From Levilactobacillus paucivorans (GTDB lineage Bacteria > Bacillota > Bacilli > Lactobacillales > Lactobacillaceae), in the NCBI RefSeq assembly GCF_001437125.1, contig NZ_JQCA01000037.1, positions 34,597-98,596 on the forward strand: a stretch of DNA of 64,000 nucleotides. The letters run 5' to 3'. Under the pieces are notes generated by a model, which saw only the letters and a program-made list of their open reading frames with translations, was not told where the DNA came from and did no database searches. The translations under genes and the position numbers were made by a program. Numbering within the stretch: position 1 is the first letter of the stretch; each line of letters opens with the position of its first letter. Below are positions 8,310-17,753 of the stretch, in pieces.

Positions 8310-10718
8310 TTAACGGATTTCGGCACCAAGTTCTTCTTCAAGACGCTTGGACACCTTGTCAAAGGCTTGGGTCACGGCGTCGTCCACCAGTGTCTCATGC
8401 TTGTCTTGATACGTTAACGTGTAAGCCAAGGACTTCTTGCCCTTCGGCACCTTAACCCCATCGTAAACGTCAAACAGCTTGACGGATTGGAGGAAGGCCC
8501 CACCGCGACGTTCGATTAACGCCACGATCTGTTCGTTGGTAATGTCGTTGTCCACCAGCATCGCAATGTCACGGGTGATCGCTGGGTAACGAGAAATAAC
8601 ATCGTATTGATTTTCTTGTTTTGGCATATCCACAATCGCCTGCAGGTTTAATTCGAAGACGTAGGTTGCGCCGACCTTGAACTTCTTGGCAATCGATGGG
8701 TGAACCTCACCTAAGAATCCGATCCGGTGGCCGTGAACTAAAATGTCCGCGGTCCGTCCTGGATGCATCTCTGGCATGTCAGCATTTGGCACGTAAGTCA
8801 CATCACCATTAACGGCCATATCCTTGAGGTAGGCCGCCACGATCCCCTTCATTTGGAAGAAGTCGACCGGCTTTGCTGGTTGGTTCCACGCAGCAGGTAG
8901 TAAGGTTCCCGTGATGGCACCGGCGATGTGTTCCTCTTCAGCGGGACGATCTTGACCGTCCTCACGATAGAAGACCCGCCCCTGTTCGTATAAGGCCACA
9001 TCTTTGACCTTCCGAGCAGAGTTGTAGGCGATATCGTCTAACAAGCCGGTAATGAGGTTCATCCGCAGGACCGCGTGATCCACCGTCATTGGCCAAGCCA
9101 ATTCAGTGGTCTCACTGGCCTGCATCATGAACATCTTAGCTTTGTCGGCCGTCGTTAAGGCATATGAAATCGCCTGGTTGAGGCCTAAACCTTCCAGAGA
9201 CTTCCGAGTAGCCCGCACTAAGCGTTGCTTAGCCGTCAGGGAACCCATCGTCATCCGGCCAGTTGGTAACGTTGCTGGCAATTGATCATACCCGTAAATC
9301 CGGGCGATTTCTTCCAACAAGTCGGCTGGGATGTGAATGTCATTACGACGCACCGGAACCGTTACCGTCAGAGTATCCGCGCTGATCGTGACTTCGAAGC
9401 CTAAGCTTTCCAGAATATGGGAAACTTGGTCCATGGTCAATGCCGTTCCGAGAATGGCGTTGACATGCGTCAATGTAAGGTTGATAACGGCGGGTTCAGG
9501 AATGTTGTGACTGCCAACGACAGTGCCCTTTTGGACTTCCCCACCAGCGAGTTCGTTCATCATCTGAGCGGCAGCGTCCAAGGCCTCTTGCACACCAGCT
9601 TGGTTAACGCCCCGTTCAAAGCGTTGGGAAGCGTCCGTATGAAGATGATGCCGTTGGGCTGCCTTCCGGATGTGGTCGTGTTCGAAGACGGCGGATTCAA
9701 TTGCCACCGTGGTCGTGCCTTCCTGAATCGAAGCGTCCAAACCACCCATGACACCAGCCAAGCCGATAGGCCCCTTTTGGTCAGCAATCACGATGTCATT
9801 TTCGTCGAGGTCGTGGTCATTTTCATCTAAGGTGGTTAACTTTTCACCAGCCTTAGCCGTCCGAACGTAAACATCTTCGCCATTGAACTTGTCATAGTCA
9901 AAAGCATGCAGGGGTTGCCCGTATTTCAACATAATGTAGTTCGTGATATCAACCACGTTGTTGATTGGCCGCATCCCCGCGTTCCACAGACGAATCTGTA
10001 GCCACATTGGACTTGGGGCCAATTTCAAATTCTTCACCAGACGCATCCGGTATTGTGAGGACAGCGCGTCATCCACGTGAACGGCCAATTGGTCGTCAAT
10101 CGCAGCACCATCTTCTTTGACCTCTGGATGGTCTAATTCAACTGGTTTGTCGTAAATGGCAGCCAAGTCATGCAACGTCCCGTAAAGACTCAACATATCC
10201 CCACGGTTAGGGGTGACATCCAGGTCGATCAGGCTGTCGTTCATACCCAGGTAGTCGTAAACGGCATCCCCGGGAGTAGCATCTTCTGGCAAAACGTAAA
10301 TGCCGTCTACGTACGCCTTAGGTACAACATCTTCACTGAAGCCAATTTCCTGTAAGGCACAGATCATCCCAGCAGATGGGACACCACGCATCTTAGATTT
10401 TTTAATTTTCACGTTGTTGGCGATCCGTGAGCCAGGTAAAGCCACGATCACATTTTGCCCTTCAGCAATGTTCGGCGCCCCACAGACAATCTGTAAGGGT
10501 TCTGCTTCCCCGACATCGACCTGACAGATGTGCAGGTGATCGGAATCAGGATGGGCTTCAACTGACAGGACGTGGCCGACCACGATCTTCTTTAACCCAT
10601 CGCTAGGCTTGGTCACGTCATCGACTTCAACGGAGGTCCGTTCAATCTTTTCGGCCAAGTCAACGGGCTTAGCGTCTAAATCTAAATATTCTTTAATCCA
10701 ATTGTATGAAATCTTCAT
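8310..10718 (-). CDS. pheT: Phenylalanyl-tRNA synthetase beta subunit
   Basis: Forms the alpha2-beta2 PheRS that charges tRNA-Phe. At 802 residues it has the expected order: an EMAP-like tRNA-binding domain (about 40-150, PDSDHLHICQVDVG), a B3/B4 editing domain with GVMGG and the TDASQRFERG stretch (about 330-370), B5, a catalytic-like core, and the C-terminal FDX-ACB anticodon-binding domain (SRYPAITRD onward). The editing-site motifs look intact, unlike the ThrRS of this window. It starts ten bases after pheS and is controlled by the Phe T-box upstream. Confidence 0.97.
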   Translation of the reverse strand: MKISYNWIKEYLDLDAKPVDLAEKIERTSVEVDDVTKPSDGLKKIVVGHVLSVEAHPDSDHLHICQVDVGEAEPLQIVCGAPNIAEGQNVIVALPGSRIANNVKIKKSKMRGVPSAGMICALQEIGFSEDVVPKAYVDGIYVLPEDATPGDAVYDYLGMNDSLIDLDVTPNRGDMLSLYGTLHDLAAIYDKPVELDHPEVKEDGAAIDDQLAVHVDDALSSQYRMRLVKNLKLAPSPMWLQIRLWNAGMRPINNVVDITNYIMLKYGQPLHAFDYDKFNGEDVYVRTAKAGEKLTTLDENDHDLDENDIVIADQKGPIGLAGVMGGLDASIQEGTTTVAIESAVFEHDHIRKAAQRHHLHTDASQRFERGVNQAGVQEALDAAAQMMNELAGGEVQKGTVVGSHNIPEPAVINLTLTHVNAILGTALTMDQVSHILESLGFEVTISADTLTVTVPVRRNDIHIPADLLEEIARIYGYDQLPATLPTGRMTMGSLTAKQRLVRATRKSLEGLGLNQAISYALTTADKAKMFMMQASETTELAWPMTVDHAVLRMNLITGLLDDIAYNSARKVKDVALYEQGRVFYREDGQDRPAEEEHIAGAITGTLLPAAWNQPAKPVDFFQMKGIVAAYLKDMAVNGDVTYVPNADMPEMHPGRTADILVHGHRIGFLGEVHPSIAKKFKVGATYVFELNLQAIVDMPKQENQYDVISRYPAITRDIAMLVDNDITNEQIVALIERRGGAFLQSVKLFDVYDGVKVPKGKKSLAYTLTYQDKHETLVDDAVTQAFDKVSKRLEEELGAEIR

Positions 10719-10727
10719 GGTTGGCGA

Positions 10728-11774
10728 CTATCCTTTCTTCGTAAATTGTGTGAGGAACCGGACATCATTGAGGTAGAAGTTCCGGATGTCATCGACACCG
10801 TACTTCAACATCGCAAAGCGATCGGGACCAACCCCAAAGGCGAATCCGCCGTAAACGTCGGGATCCACGCCAGCCATTTTCAAGACGTTCGGATGAACCA
10901 TACCGGCACCTAAGACTTCGATCCAGCCAGTATTCTTGCAGACCTTGCAACCCTTACCGCCACAGTTGAAGCAGGTAATGTCGGCTTCGACTGAAGGTTC
11001 AGTGAATGGGAAGTAACTTGGCCGTAAACGAACGTCGAACTTGTCCCCGAATAATTCGTGGGCCAAGACCTGCAACGTTCCCTTCAAGTCAGCCATGGTG
11101 ACGTGCTTGTCGATAACCAAGCCTTCCACCTGATGGAATTGGTGGGAGTGGGTTGGATCATCGGTATCACGCCGGTAAACGACCCCTGGGGAGATCATCT
11201 TCAAAGGCCCCTTGCTGAAGTCGTGCTTTTCCATCGCCCGGGCTTGCATTGGTGACGTCTGCGTCCGCATCAAGATTTCCTTCGTGATGTAGAAGGTATC
11301 CTGCATGTCACGGGCTGGATGGTTCTTCGGCAAGTTCATCATTTCAAAGTTGTACTTGTCTTCTTCGACTTCGGGACCACTCAGAACTTGATAACCCATC
11401 CCCAAGAATAAGTCCTCAATCTGATCCACAATCTGCTGGATCACGTGGGGTTCACCCTTGGCAACCGGTGTCCCTGGCAAGGAAACATCGATGGTTTCCT
11501 TAGCCAATTGGGCGTTCAAAACGGCTTGTTCCAATTCTTCCTTACGTTGCGTCAAGGCAGCTGTCAGATCATCTCTGATCTCATTGGCAAACGCCCCCAC
11601 CTTTGGTCGTTCAGCGGTATCCAGGTCACGCATTCCCCGAAGAACTTCGGTGATGGGACCCTTCTTTCCTAAAAGCTGGACACGCACTTGATTAACGTCT
11701 TTTAAATCTGTTGATTGCTTGATATCTGCTAAACCGCGTTGCCGCAGCTCGCTGAGTTTATCTTTTAACGACAT
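10728..11774 (-). CDS. pheS: Phenylalanyl-tRNA synthetase alpha subunit
   Basis: Catalytic class II subunit of PheRS, 348 residues. It has an N-terminal coiled coil, motif 2 (about [11 protein letters not shown]) and motif 3 ([11 protein letters not shown] near residue 315). A CxxC-rich insertion, [12 protein letters not shown] (about 270-281), is the structural zinc knuckle seen in many Firmicute PheS proteins. The ATG has a GGAGG-type site upstream. It is first in the pheST operon behind a T-box leader. Confidence 0.97.
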   Translation of the reverse strand: MSLKDKLSELRQRGLADIKQSTDLKDVNQVRVQLLGKKGPITEVLRGMRDLDTAERPKVGAFANEIRDDLTAALTQRKEELEQAVLNAQLAKETIDVSLPGTPVAKGEPHVIQQIVDQIEDLFLGMGYQVLSGPEVEEDKYNFEMMNLPKNHPARDMQDTFYITKEILMRTQTSPMQARAMEKHDFSKGPLKMISPGVVYRRDTDDPTHSHQFHQVEGLVIDKHVTMADLKGTLQVLAHELFGDKFDVRLRPSYFPFTEPSVEADITCFNCGGKGCKVCKNTGWIEVLGAGMVHPNVLKMAGVDPDVYGGFAFGVGPDRFAMLKYGVDDIRNFYLNDVRFLTQFTKKG

Positions 11775-11860
11775 ACGTCATCCTCCATTTATCTAACAAT
11801 AATCTAGCTAACATACCCTTCGACGAGATTTGAGGCCAAAATTGGCACCTCTTTTTACAA

Positions 11861-12120
11861 AAAAGGCTCCGTCCCCATAACTAGGGACGAAGCTTCGCGG
11901 TACCACCCTGATTCAGTCGGTACTCAAAAAGCACCAACCACACTCAGAAGTGATAACGGTCACTCACCGGTCAATCATTCATCACGTCTCCATGACTCCC
12001 GATTACAACTCAAGAACTGAATTCACCCAAGTAATTTGAAGTTTGCTTCCAATCAAGGCAAACTCTTCCTGACAAATTGCACCGGCTACTGCTTTTCTAT
12101 CATCGTCTTTAAATTATTAC
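11861..12120 (-). promoter_or_regulatory. T-box leader of pheST
   Basis: The T-box core GGGTGGTACCGCG is at 11896-11908 on the minus strand. It is followed by a terminator stem (GCTTCGTCCC with GGGACGGAGC) and a T run at 11860-11865. Uncharged tRNA-Phe is expected to stabilise the antiterminator and allow pheST transcription. The identity follows from the downstream genes. Confidence 0.93.
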
Positions 12121-12127
12121 ATGTCAT

Positions 12128-12156
12128 AGCCTAGCGAATTTTGGCGTCGCTGTCAA
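12128..12156 (-). promoter_or_regulatory. Promoter of the pheST T-box transcript
   Basis: TTGACA (12151-12156), a 17-bp spacer, then TAGGCT (12128-12133) on the minus strand. Confidence 0.7.
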
Positions 12157-12159
12157 CAC

Positions 12160-12525
12160 CTACTGGTCTTCTTCAACAGGACAAGACCACTTGTCCGACC
12201 AGGCATGAATGGCGGTCATGACATCCTTAAGTTCGGCACCCTTGGTGGTCAACTCGTATTCAATCAACGAATTGTCAGGAAAGGTACGTCGTAAAATGAC
12301 GCCATTAACCTCTAACTCCTTAAGCCGCTCAACTAACACACGGTCGCTACAGCGGGGCACTTTCCGGGCCAAATCCCGGAACCGCTGTGGCCCTTCCTGC
12401 AGAAGCACTTCAATAATGAGGCCATTCCACTTCTTTCCTAGGAAGGAAAAGGTTCGTTCAAACCGCGGGCAGAGTGAGAAGTCCACTCCGGAACCCGTGG
12501 CTGTATTTGATGGTACTGTTTGCAT
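12160..12525 (-). CDS. HxlR family transcriptional regulator
   Basis: Small winged-helix DNA-binding protein of the HxlR group, often a redox or aldehyde sensor. The conserved N-terminal Cys in LCPRFERT, the FLGKKWNGLII helix, and the VERLKELEVNGVI recognition region with the RRTF wing are all present; length is 121 residues from the ATG at 12525. A second Cys lies in the recognition region (RCSDR) and a third near the C-terminus. It lies 33 bases after the HD-domain gene and may be co-transcribed. Its target is unknown, and its gene ends just upstream of the pheST promoter. Confidence 0.88.
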   Translation of the reverse strand: MQTVPSNTATGSGVDFSLCPRFERTFSFLGKKWNGLIIEVLLQEGPQRFRDLARKVPRCSDRVLVERLKELEVNGVILRRTFPDNSLIEYELTTKGAELKDVMTAIHAWSDKWSCPVEEDQ

Positions 12526-12558
12526 ATTCAACTCGCCCCCATCCGCGTTTCAACGAAA

Positions 12559-13056
12559 CTAGGCGTTCGGCGTTAACTTTTCAACCAACGTGTGGACCCG
12601 CTTGCGTGCTGGTCCACAGAATTCGTGGACAGCTTCGTAATCGTCGACCAACGACACAATGGCACTTTCCCGGTACTTCGGCATAGCCAGGGTTGCCCCC
12701 CACATGTGCTTCAGAATGATATCCTTTTCCATCGGGCTTAAGTCCGTCAGCTTCTCAGCATTACGTAAAGCCACCCGTGGGTGGATAAAAGCATGGGACC
12801 CTAAGTTAAACTTCGTCGTTCGCCAATCATAATAGAAGAGATCATGTAACAAACCACCTCGTGCAGTGGCCCGGGTATTCAAACCAAGTTTCTTTGCAAT
12901 CAAATAGCTGTTATACGACACCGAAATAGAATGTTCCAAGCGTGTCGAATGGTGGTGCTGGGTGTAATTCGCCAGGCGTTGGACCGGCTCCTTTTCCAAC
13001 AAGTCAGAAACTAAGGCAAGGTACTCGGGGTCATCACGCCAAGTAAGTTTGTTCAT
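12559..13056 (-). CDS. HD domain phosphohydrolase-like protein
   Basis: Predicted metal-dependent phosphohydrolase. The HD signature is split as LEHSISV and GGLLHDLFYYD, with a downstream HMWG histidine and VSLVDDYEA. Substrate unknown; related Firmicute proteins are annotated only as HD-domain proteins. The frame opens at 13074, but that first part reads through AAAAGGAAG, which makes a good ribosome binding site for the ATG at 13056 (165 residues). It is followed at once by the HxlR regulator. Confidence 0.85.
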   Translation of the reverse strand: MNKLTWRDDPEYLALVSDLLEKEPVQRLANYTQHHHSTRLEHSISVSYNSYLIAKKLGLNTRATARGGLLHDLFYYDWRTTKFNLGSHAFIHPRVALRNAEKLTDLSPMEKDIILKHMWGATLAMPKYRESAIVSLVDDYEAVHEFCGPARKRVHTLVEKLTPNA

Positions 13057-13179
13057 AGAATGCTTCCTTTTCATATAGATTATGATTTTTTGTCTCTCAA
13101 TTACACTATATCATACTGCCTTTGGCGCAAAAAGCAACCAAATTGCTCGTGATCGACCGTGGTTAACCCTTTCTTAACC

Positions 13180-13947
13180 TTATTCGGCCAGACGAAACAT
13201 CACGATCCCAGCAGCAATGGCAACGTTCAATGACTCTGCCTGTCCCTTAATCGGAATGTAAAGGTTCTGTGTGGTCATCCGTTGCAGATCGGGGGCCATC
13301 CCATTGCCTTCATTTCCCATAACAATGGCACCCTGACTCAGGCTGGGCACGTCACGATAGTCCTTGGCCTGCGGGTCCAGATTGGTCCCATAGACGGGTA
13401 AATCACGTTCCGTAAAAGCCGTGATCCAGTCGTGAAGGTCACCTTCGACTAACTGAATGTGAAATTGGCTTCCCTGCATGGAACGTAGCACTTTGGGTAG
13501 AAAACGACTAACACTTCCACGCCCCAAGACAACGCCGGTCAGGCCGGCCGCATCGGCAGTCCGCACCATGGTGCCAATGTTTCCGGGATCTTGAACTTGA
13601 TCCAAGAATAACCAGATGCCACTGGCTTGCTTCGGATCAACGTGGTCGTCGTTAGGCATGGATGCCGTTGCAAAGATTCCCTGTGGCGTACTGGTATCCC
13701 CGATCGTTTGGGCAATACTGTCCGTCAATTCGTAAATGGGGACCGCTGGGAAAGCCCCCTCATGTGCCGTGAGCTGCTCTTCAGTCCCCATGATGGCCGT
13801 GAGTGGAAGACGAGCCTTAATGGCCTCCTGCACCAAATGCCAGCCTTCTAAGAGGTACGTCTGTGTGGCCTTGCGTCCCTTCTTCGTCGTTAAGGCCCGC
13901 CATTGCTTGACCCGTTTATTTTGACTCGATGTAATCCGTTCTCTCAC
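13180..13947 (-). CDS. TrmH/SpoU family RNA 2'-O-methyltransferase
   Basis: SPOUT-class methyltransferase that probably modifies 23S rRNA or tRNA ribose. The N-terminal substrate-binding domain starts MRERITSSQNKRVKQW. The three SpoU motifs are clear: NIGTMVRTADAAG, MGNEGNGM, and IPIKGQAESLNVAIA at the C-terminal knot. It is the right length (255) for the RlmB/YsgA type. It stands alone, divergent from acyP-yidC, an arrangement common in lactobacilli. Exact target nucleotide not deducible. Confidence 0.9.
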   Translation of the reverse strand: MRERITSSQNKRVKQWRALTTKKGRKATQTYLLEGWHLVQEAIKARLPLTAIMGTEEQLTAHEGAFPAVPIYELTDSIAQTIGDTSTPQGIFATASMPNDDHVDPKQASGIWLFLDQVQDPGNIGTMVRTADAAGLTGVVLGRGSVSRFLPKVLRSMQGSQFHIQLVEGDLHDWITAFTERDLPVYGTNLDPQAKDYRDVPSLSQGAIVMGNEGNGMAPDLQRMTTQNLYIPIKGQAESLNVAIAAGIVMFRLAE

Positions 13948-14056
13948 CTTTGATTACTCCCATCCGTTACTTTTTTCTAATTTTACCACACCACTAGGCA
14001 GACCTGAGCACTCGCGGTATGATTAACCTAAATCTTTTCATAGGAGGTTATTCGCC

Positions 14057-14329
14057 TTGGAAACGCAAAAAATCATAGTTGCTGGCCGGGTTCAGGGCGT
14101 CGGCTTTCGCTGGTCGGCCAGCCAATTGGCCCAGCAAATCGGACTGACCGGCACCGTGCGTAACCGTCGCGACGGTCAAGTAGAACTGATCGCCACCGGG
14201 TCAGCAGACCAACTTGCCCAACTCGTTGTCCAGCTCAAGCGGGGACTGACTCCTTGGATTGTGGTGGATCGGCTCAGTGTCACCCCGCTCCCCTTACATA
14301 AGTTTTCTGACTTCCAGATTATTATTTGA
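14057..14329 (+). CDS. acyP: Acylphosphatase
   Basis: Small enzyme (90 residues) that hydrolyses acyl phosphates. The signature [10 protein letters not shown] (about 10-19) carries the catalytic Arg, and the TVRNRRDG motif carries the catalytic Asn. The start is TTG at 14057, nine bases after GGAGG. yidC follows on the same strand. Confidence 0.95.
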   Translation: METQKIIVAGRVQGVGFRWSASQLAQQIGLTGTVRNRRDGQVELIATGSADQLAQLVVQLKRGLTPWIVVDRLSVTPLPLHKFSDFQIII

Positions 14330-14433
14330 AAAACGGCGTCAGATCAAGTAATATGTTGACTGTTAATGACGATTTCGTCGTTTGGGGGCGTGCGCGCTCT
14401 ACATCGTTTACTAAAAAGGGGTTCAAATTAAAT

Positions 14434-15339
14434 ATGAAGATTTCCAAAAAGGTCTCGGTAACCGCCGCATTGGCGGGACTAGCCTTAGTCCTCAGCGGTT
14501 GTGTGCAGACTAAGAATGGTAAACCATACGGCTTTGTCTACGATTATCTCGCCGTTCCTGGACAGCACGTCATGGACTGGCTTGCTAACGCCTTTGGTGG
14601 TAGCTATGGCTGGGCCATCATCGTCCTAACCTTCCTCGTTCGGATGATTCTATTGCCCGTCATGGTTCGCCAGATGCGTAGCGCTACCGTTCAACAAGAA
14701 AAGGTTTCAATGATTCGACCACAACTGGCCAAGTACCAAGAAATGCAAAAGAATGCCAAGACTCAAGAAGAAAAGGCTGCAGCCGGCCAAGCCATTATGG
14801 CTGTTTACAAGAACAATGGAATTAGCATGACCGGTGGTCTCGGTTGCCTGCCACTGTTGATTCAAATGCCAATCTTCGCTGCCCTCTATGCGGCTATCCG
14901 GTATTCACCAGAACTTTCCAAGGCTGCCTTTTTCGGGATTCCTTTAGGAAAGTCCAGTTGGATTCTCGCCATCTTGTCCTTTGCTGCCTACCTGTTGCAA
15001 GGTTATCTCTCCACATTGGGCGTGCCTGCTGAACAGAAGAAGCAAATGCAAACGGCGATGCTGATGTCCCCCATCATGATCTTGTTCTTCACAATGAGTT
15101 CACCTGCTGGTCTGGGACTTTACTTCTTCGTCGGTGGACTGTTTGCCTGTGTGCAAACCTTAATCATTAACTTCTACCGGCCCCGTATCCGACGTGAAAT
15201 CAGTGACCAAATGGCCAAGAATCCAAAGCCAGTCGTTGAGGTGCCAATCGTCAAGCCAACTGAAGTTAAAGCTGCTAAGAAACAAGTTCAACAGAAAAAT
15301 CGCCAACGTAACGCTGGTAAGCAACAACATCACAAATAA
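14434..15339 (+). CDS. yidC: Membrane protein insertase YidC/OxaA
   Basis: Inserts membrane proteins alone or with SecYEG. The sequence is a lipoprotein: a basic N-terminus, a hydrophobic stretch and the lipobox LSGC (Cys near residue 23), then five helices with the hydrophilic-groove Arg (LVRMILLP) and the GCLPLLIQMPIF signature. It ends in a long basic tail typical of the Gram-positive type. The frame is open from 14326, but ATG at 14434 with AAAGGGG gives the normal signal (301 residues). Terminated by a strong hairpin. Confidence 0.95.
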   Translation: MKISKKVSVTAALAGLALVLSGCVQTKNGKPYGFVYDYLAVPGQHVMDWLANAFGGSYGWAIIVLTFLVRMILLPVMVRQMRSATVQQEKVSMIRPQLAKYQEMQKNAKTQEEKAAAGQAIMAVYKNNGISMTGGLGCLPLLIQMPIFAALYAAIRYSPELSKAAFFGIPLGKSSWILAILSFAAYLLQGYLSTLGVPAEQKKQMQTAMLMSPIMILFFTMSSPAGLGLYFFVGGLFACVQTLIINFYRPRIRREISDQMAKNPKPVVEVPIVKPTEVKAAKKQVQQKNRQRNAGKQQHHK

Positions 15340-15349
15340 AGTCATTTCA

Positions 15350-15387
15350 AAAGGGCCATTACTGAAAACTCAGTAATGGCCCTTTTT
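15350..15387 (+). terminator. Terminator of acyP-yidC
   Basis: Perfect stem AAAGGGCCATTACTG with CAGTAATGGCCCTTT, followed by a T run. Confidence 0.92.
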
Positions 15388-15557
15388 GTATCTAACAATA
15401 TTTGAATTTTCTCCTTTAGACTTAATCCATTCAGTTATCTCAAATCACTCTAGATAAGCAGCCTAACAGCCCATTATAGTCACGAAATTATCGGAATAAA
15501 TAGATTGTTTATTGCTAATAGCAATATGCTTAACATCAGCATTAATAGCCTGCAATT

Positions 15558-15962
15558 TTAGCTCATCATCAGGTTCTGCCGCACACCGCTGGGAACACTT
15601 TCGCGTTCGACAGCTTTCCAAGTTTCGACATTTTGTCCCTTGGTTTCAATTTTTAGGTAATGATGTGGTTTGAGTTTCCATTGCGCGTCAAAAGTCAGCT
15701 TCCGTGATTTACCTTGTTCGTTGTAAGTTTGTAACACATAGGTGTACTCATCCTCACCGCCACCCCCGATAAAATGTTTGATCGGCTGACTCGTGGTGTC
15801 AGCATACACCGTTTCATTCTTCACCCAGGGATTGACGTTGTCGAGTGCCATAGCCATCTCACTCCCCCGATTACGGGTCATGGCTGGGGCAAAGATGGCC
15901 CCAATTGCCAACAAAATTAGCAGTGTCCCCACAATGGTCAATAACGTTTTAAGAATTTTCAT
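15558..15962 (-). CDS. YxeA family (DUF1093) secreted or membrane-anchored protein
   Basis: A 134-residue protein with one N-terminal hydrophobic segment (LLTIVGTLLILLAIGAIFA), then a small beta-rich domain ending VERESVPSGVRQNL, the pattern of the YxeA/DUF1093 family. Family members are small exported proteins, often near antimicrobial-peptide transporters; function unknown. GGAGG precedes the ATG. It is a single gene with its own near-consensus promoter, whose start site is covered by overlapping dyads (see 15984-16010), so it is probably tightly controlled by an unidentified repressor. Confidence 0.78.
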   Translation of the reverse strand: MKILKTLLTIVGTLLILLAIGAIFAPAMTRNRGSEMAMALDNVNPWVKNETVYADTTSQPIKHFIGGGGEDEYTYVLQTYNEQGKSRKLTFDAQWKLKPHHYLKIETKGQNVETWKAVERESVPSGVRQNLMMS

Positions 15963-15983
15963 GAATAGCTTCCTCCAAGTTGC

Positions 15984-16010
15984 TTAGTTACTAGACTAAC
16001 TAACTAGTTA
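15984..16010. promoter_or_regulatory. Overlapping operator-like dyads at the YxeA start site
   Basis: TTAGTTA (15984-15990), six bases, TAACTAA (15997-16003) form a perfect dyad. It overlaps a second perfect 10-bp palindrome, TAACTAGTTA (16001-16010). Both lie just downstream of the -10 box, where a repressor would block initiation. Confidence 0.6.
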
Positions 16011-16014
16011 TCTT

Positions 16015-16043
16015 AGAATACCCATTCTTGGCTAACCTGTCAA
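16015..16043 (-). promoter_or_regulatory. Promoter of the YxeA gene
   Basis: TTGACA (16038-16043), a 17-bp spacer and TATTCT (16015-16020) on the minus strand. Confidence 0.8.
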
Positions 16044-16067
16044 CCCCATGATCGCTTTTTTTGACAG

Positions 16068-16100
16068 CAAAAAAGTCGCGGACAAAACCTCCGCGACTCA
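16068..16100 (-). terminator. Terminator of the two-component operon
   Basis: AGTCGCGGA (16074-16082) pairs perfectly with TCCGCGACT (16090-16098), with a T run on the minus strand. Confidence 0.9.
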
Positions 16101-16121
16101 CAACACTGTCTTTCATGATAA

Positions 16122-17753
16122 TTAGGACTTTGGATCTTCCGAATGATCGGTGTCATCTTCCAGCAAGGCCGACTTAATGCCAGTTGGCACATTACCATTG
16201 GCGATTGCCTGGGCCTGTTCTTTTTTGGCATTTAAGATCTTTGCCGTCGCATCTGGCAAAATCGGTAACGAAATCCGGAATACGGAACCGTGACCGACCG
16301 CACTTTCGATGTTAATTCGTCCATGGTAGGCCTCAATCAAGCGCTTGGCAATTGCCAAGCCTAACCCATTACCACCCTTGGTTCGAGAACGGGCCTTGTC
16401 AACACGATAGAACCGATTGAAGACGCGATCCATATTCTGTTGCGAGATCCCTTCACCGAAGTCCTGAACCGCAACCTCAACGTTACGCATGTCACTCTCG
16501 AACGTCAGGTGAATCTCCTTACGCGCCTGAGTGTACTTGACCGCATTATCCAGGAGAATAATCAGAATCTGTTCCAAATGGTTTCGGTAAATTTGCACCT
16601 GAACTGGACGATGAACATCGTCGTCCAGAATAAACGTGAAGTCTGGATGAATCATCTTGAAGTTATCGTAGACCTGTTGGACAACCTCACTGACGTTGGT
16701 CACCTCATTGGTATAGTTGACTTCAATCTGTTCAGCCCGTTGGAGATCTAACATCTCTTGGACCAGGCTCTTCATCCGCTTCGTTTCCTGCAGAGAAGCC
16801 TTGATCGACTCGTCTAAGACCTCTGGATCGTCTTTTCCCCAGCGATCCAACATTTCCATGTGGCCTTGAATAATCGCCACCGGCGTTCGCAATTCGTGAG
16901 AAACGTCCTCCACGAACTGCTGTTGTTGGTCCATATACCCCTGGGTTGTGTCTAACATGTCGTTAAACAGCGTTCCCAGGTCGCTGAGCTCATCGGTATG
17001 CCGAATCTCGGGTACTCGCCGGTCAGTCTGTGGGTCCTCTCTAACGGCATGTATGGTCTCTCTGATGGCTTCTACTGGCCGCAGTAGAAATGACGCCAAA
17101 ATGTAGCTCAAGATCGCTGCCGCCAGTCCCGCAATCAGACCAAGCACCAAGGCAACCTGGTAAAGTTTCACCTGTGTCGCCCGATAATCTTTCAGATTGT
17201 CGGTCACTTGCACGTAGCCTAACAAGCGGTTTCCTTGCTTACTGCGGATGGGCATCCGCCCCACAAGGTGTTTCACCTTGTTGATCGTCTTCACGCCAAT
17301 GCGCTGGTGTGAAGAGGTCTTAAATGGGGCCACGGTCTTGTCGGTCGCATAGAGAATTTGACCTTGGGTATCGTACACCGTCACCGTCTGACTATCCCGC
17401 GACAATGTCGATAAAACAGCATTGTTGTAAGGCATGGTCCCTTTTCCTTTGCCACTGGGTTCGTCAGCCAAGACTGTCCGTGGTCGCAACAATTCGTCAA
17501 CTTGGCCACTCGACAACGCCTTTTTCTGACTGCTCAAGCGCTCCACGACAACGTTCAGTGAATCCGCCACGTGAGTCCGTTCCTGCCGCATTAACACCGT
17601 CATAAAACTGTTAAAAATAAGAATGATGATAACCGCGAAGATGACAAGCACCCCAAGTGCGGTGGACAGGGTCCATTCCCATTTCAAAGAAAGACGGAAG
17701 CCCCGCTTTTTAGGCTGTTCTTCCGTTTCCTGTTCTAATTCAGTTGCTTTCAC
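16122..17753 (-). CDS. Sensor histidine kinase, ArlS-like
   Basis: Membrane sensor kinase of 543 residues. Two helices (about 27-52 and 198-222) bracket an extracytoplasmic sensor domain; then a HAMP linker, the dimerisation domain with the phospho-acceptor in VSHELRTP (His about 287), and the ATPase with LLDNAVKYT, DFGEGI and GNGLGLAIAK. The tail (about 490-543) is long and acidic. The GTG start overlaps the regulator stop by four bases, so translation is coupled. Together with the regulator it resembles ArlRS, which controls envelope and autolysis functions in staphylococci; the stimulus here is unknown. Confidence 0.92.
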   Translation of the reverse strand: MKATELEQETEEQPKKRGFRLSLKWEWTLSTALGVLVIFAVIIILIFNSFMTVLMRQERTHVADSLNVVVERLSSQKKALSSGQVDELLRPRTVLADEPSGKGKGTMPYNNAVLSTLSRDSQTVTVYDTQGQILYATDKTVAPFKTSSHQRIGVKTINKVKHLVGRMPIRSKQGNRLLGYVQVTDNLKDYRATQVKLYQVALVLGLIAGLAAAILSYILASFLLRPVEAIRETIHAVREDPQTDRRVPEIRHTDELSDLGTLFNDMLDTTQGYMDQQQQFVEDVSHELRTPVAIIQGHMEMLDRWGKDDPEVLDESIKASLQETKRMKSLVQEMLDLQRAEQIEVNYTNEVTNVSEVVQQVYDNFKMIHPDFTFILDDDVHRPVQVQIYRNHLEQILIILLDNAVKYTQARKEIHLTFESDMRNVEVAVQDFGEGISQQNMDRVFNRFYRVDKARSRTKGGNGLGLAIAKRLIEAYHGRINIESAVGHGSVFRISLPILPDATAKILNAKKEQAQAIANGNVPTGIKSALLEDDTDHSEDPKS

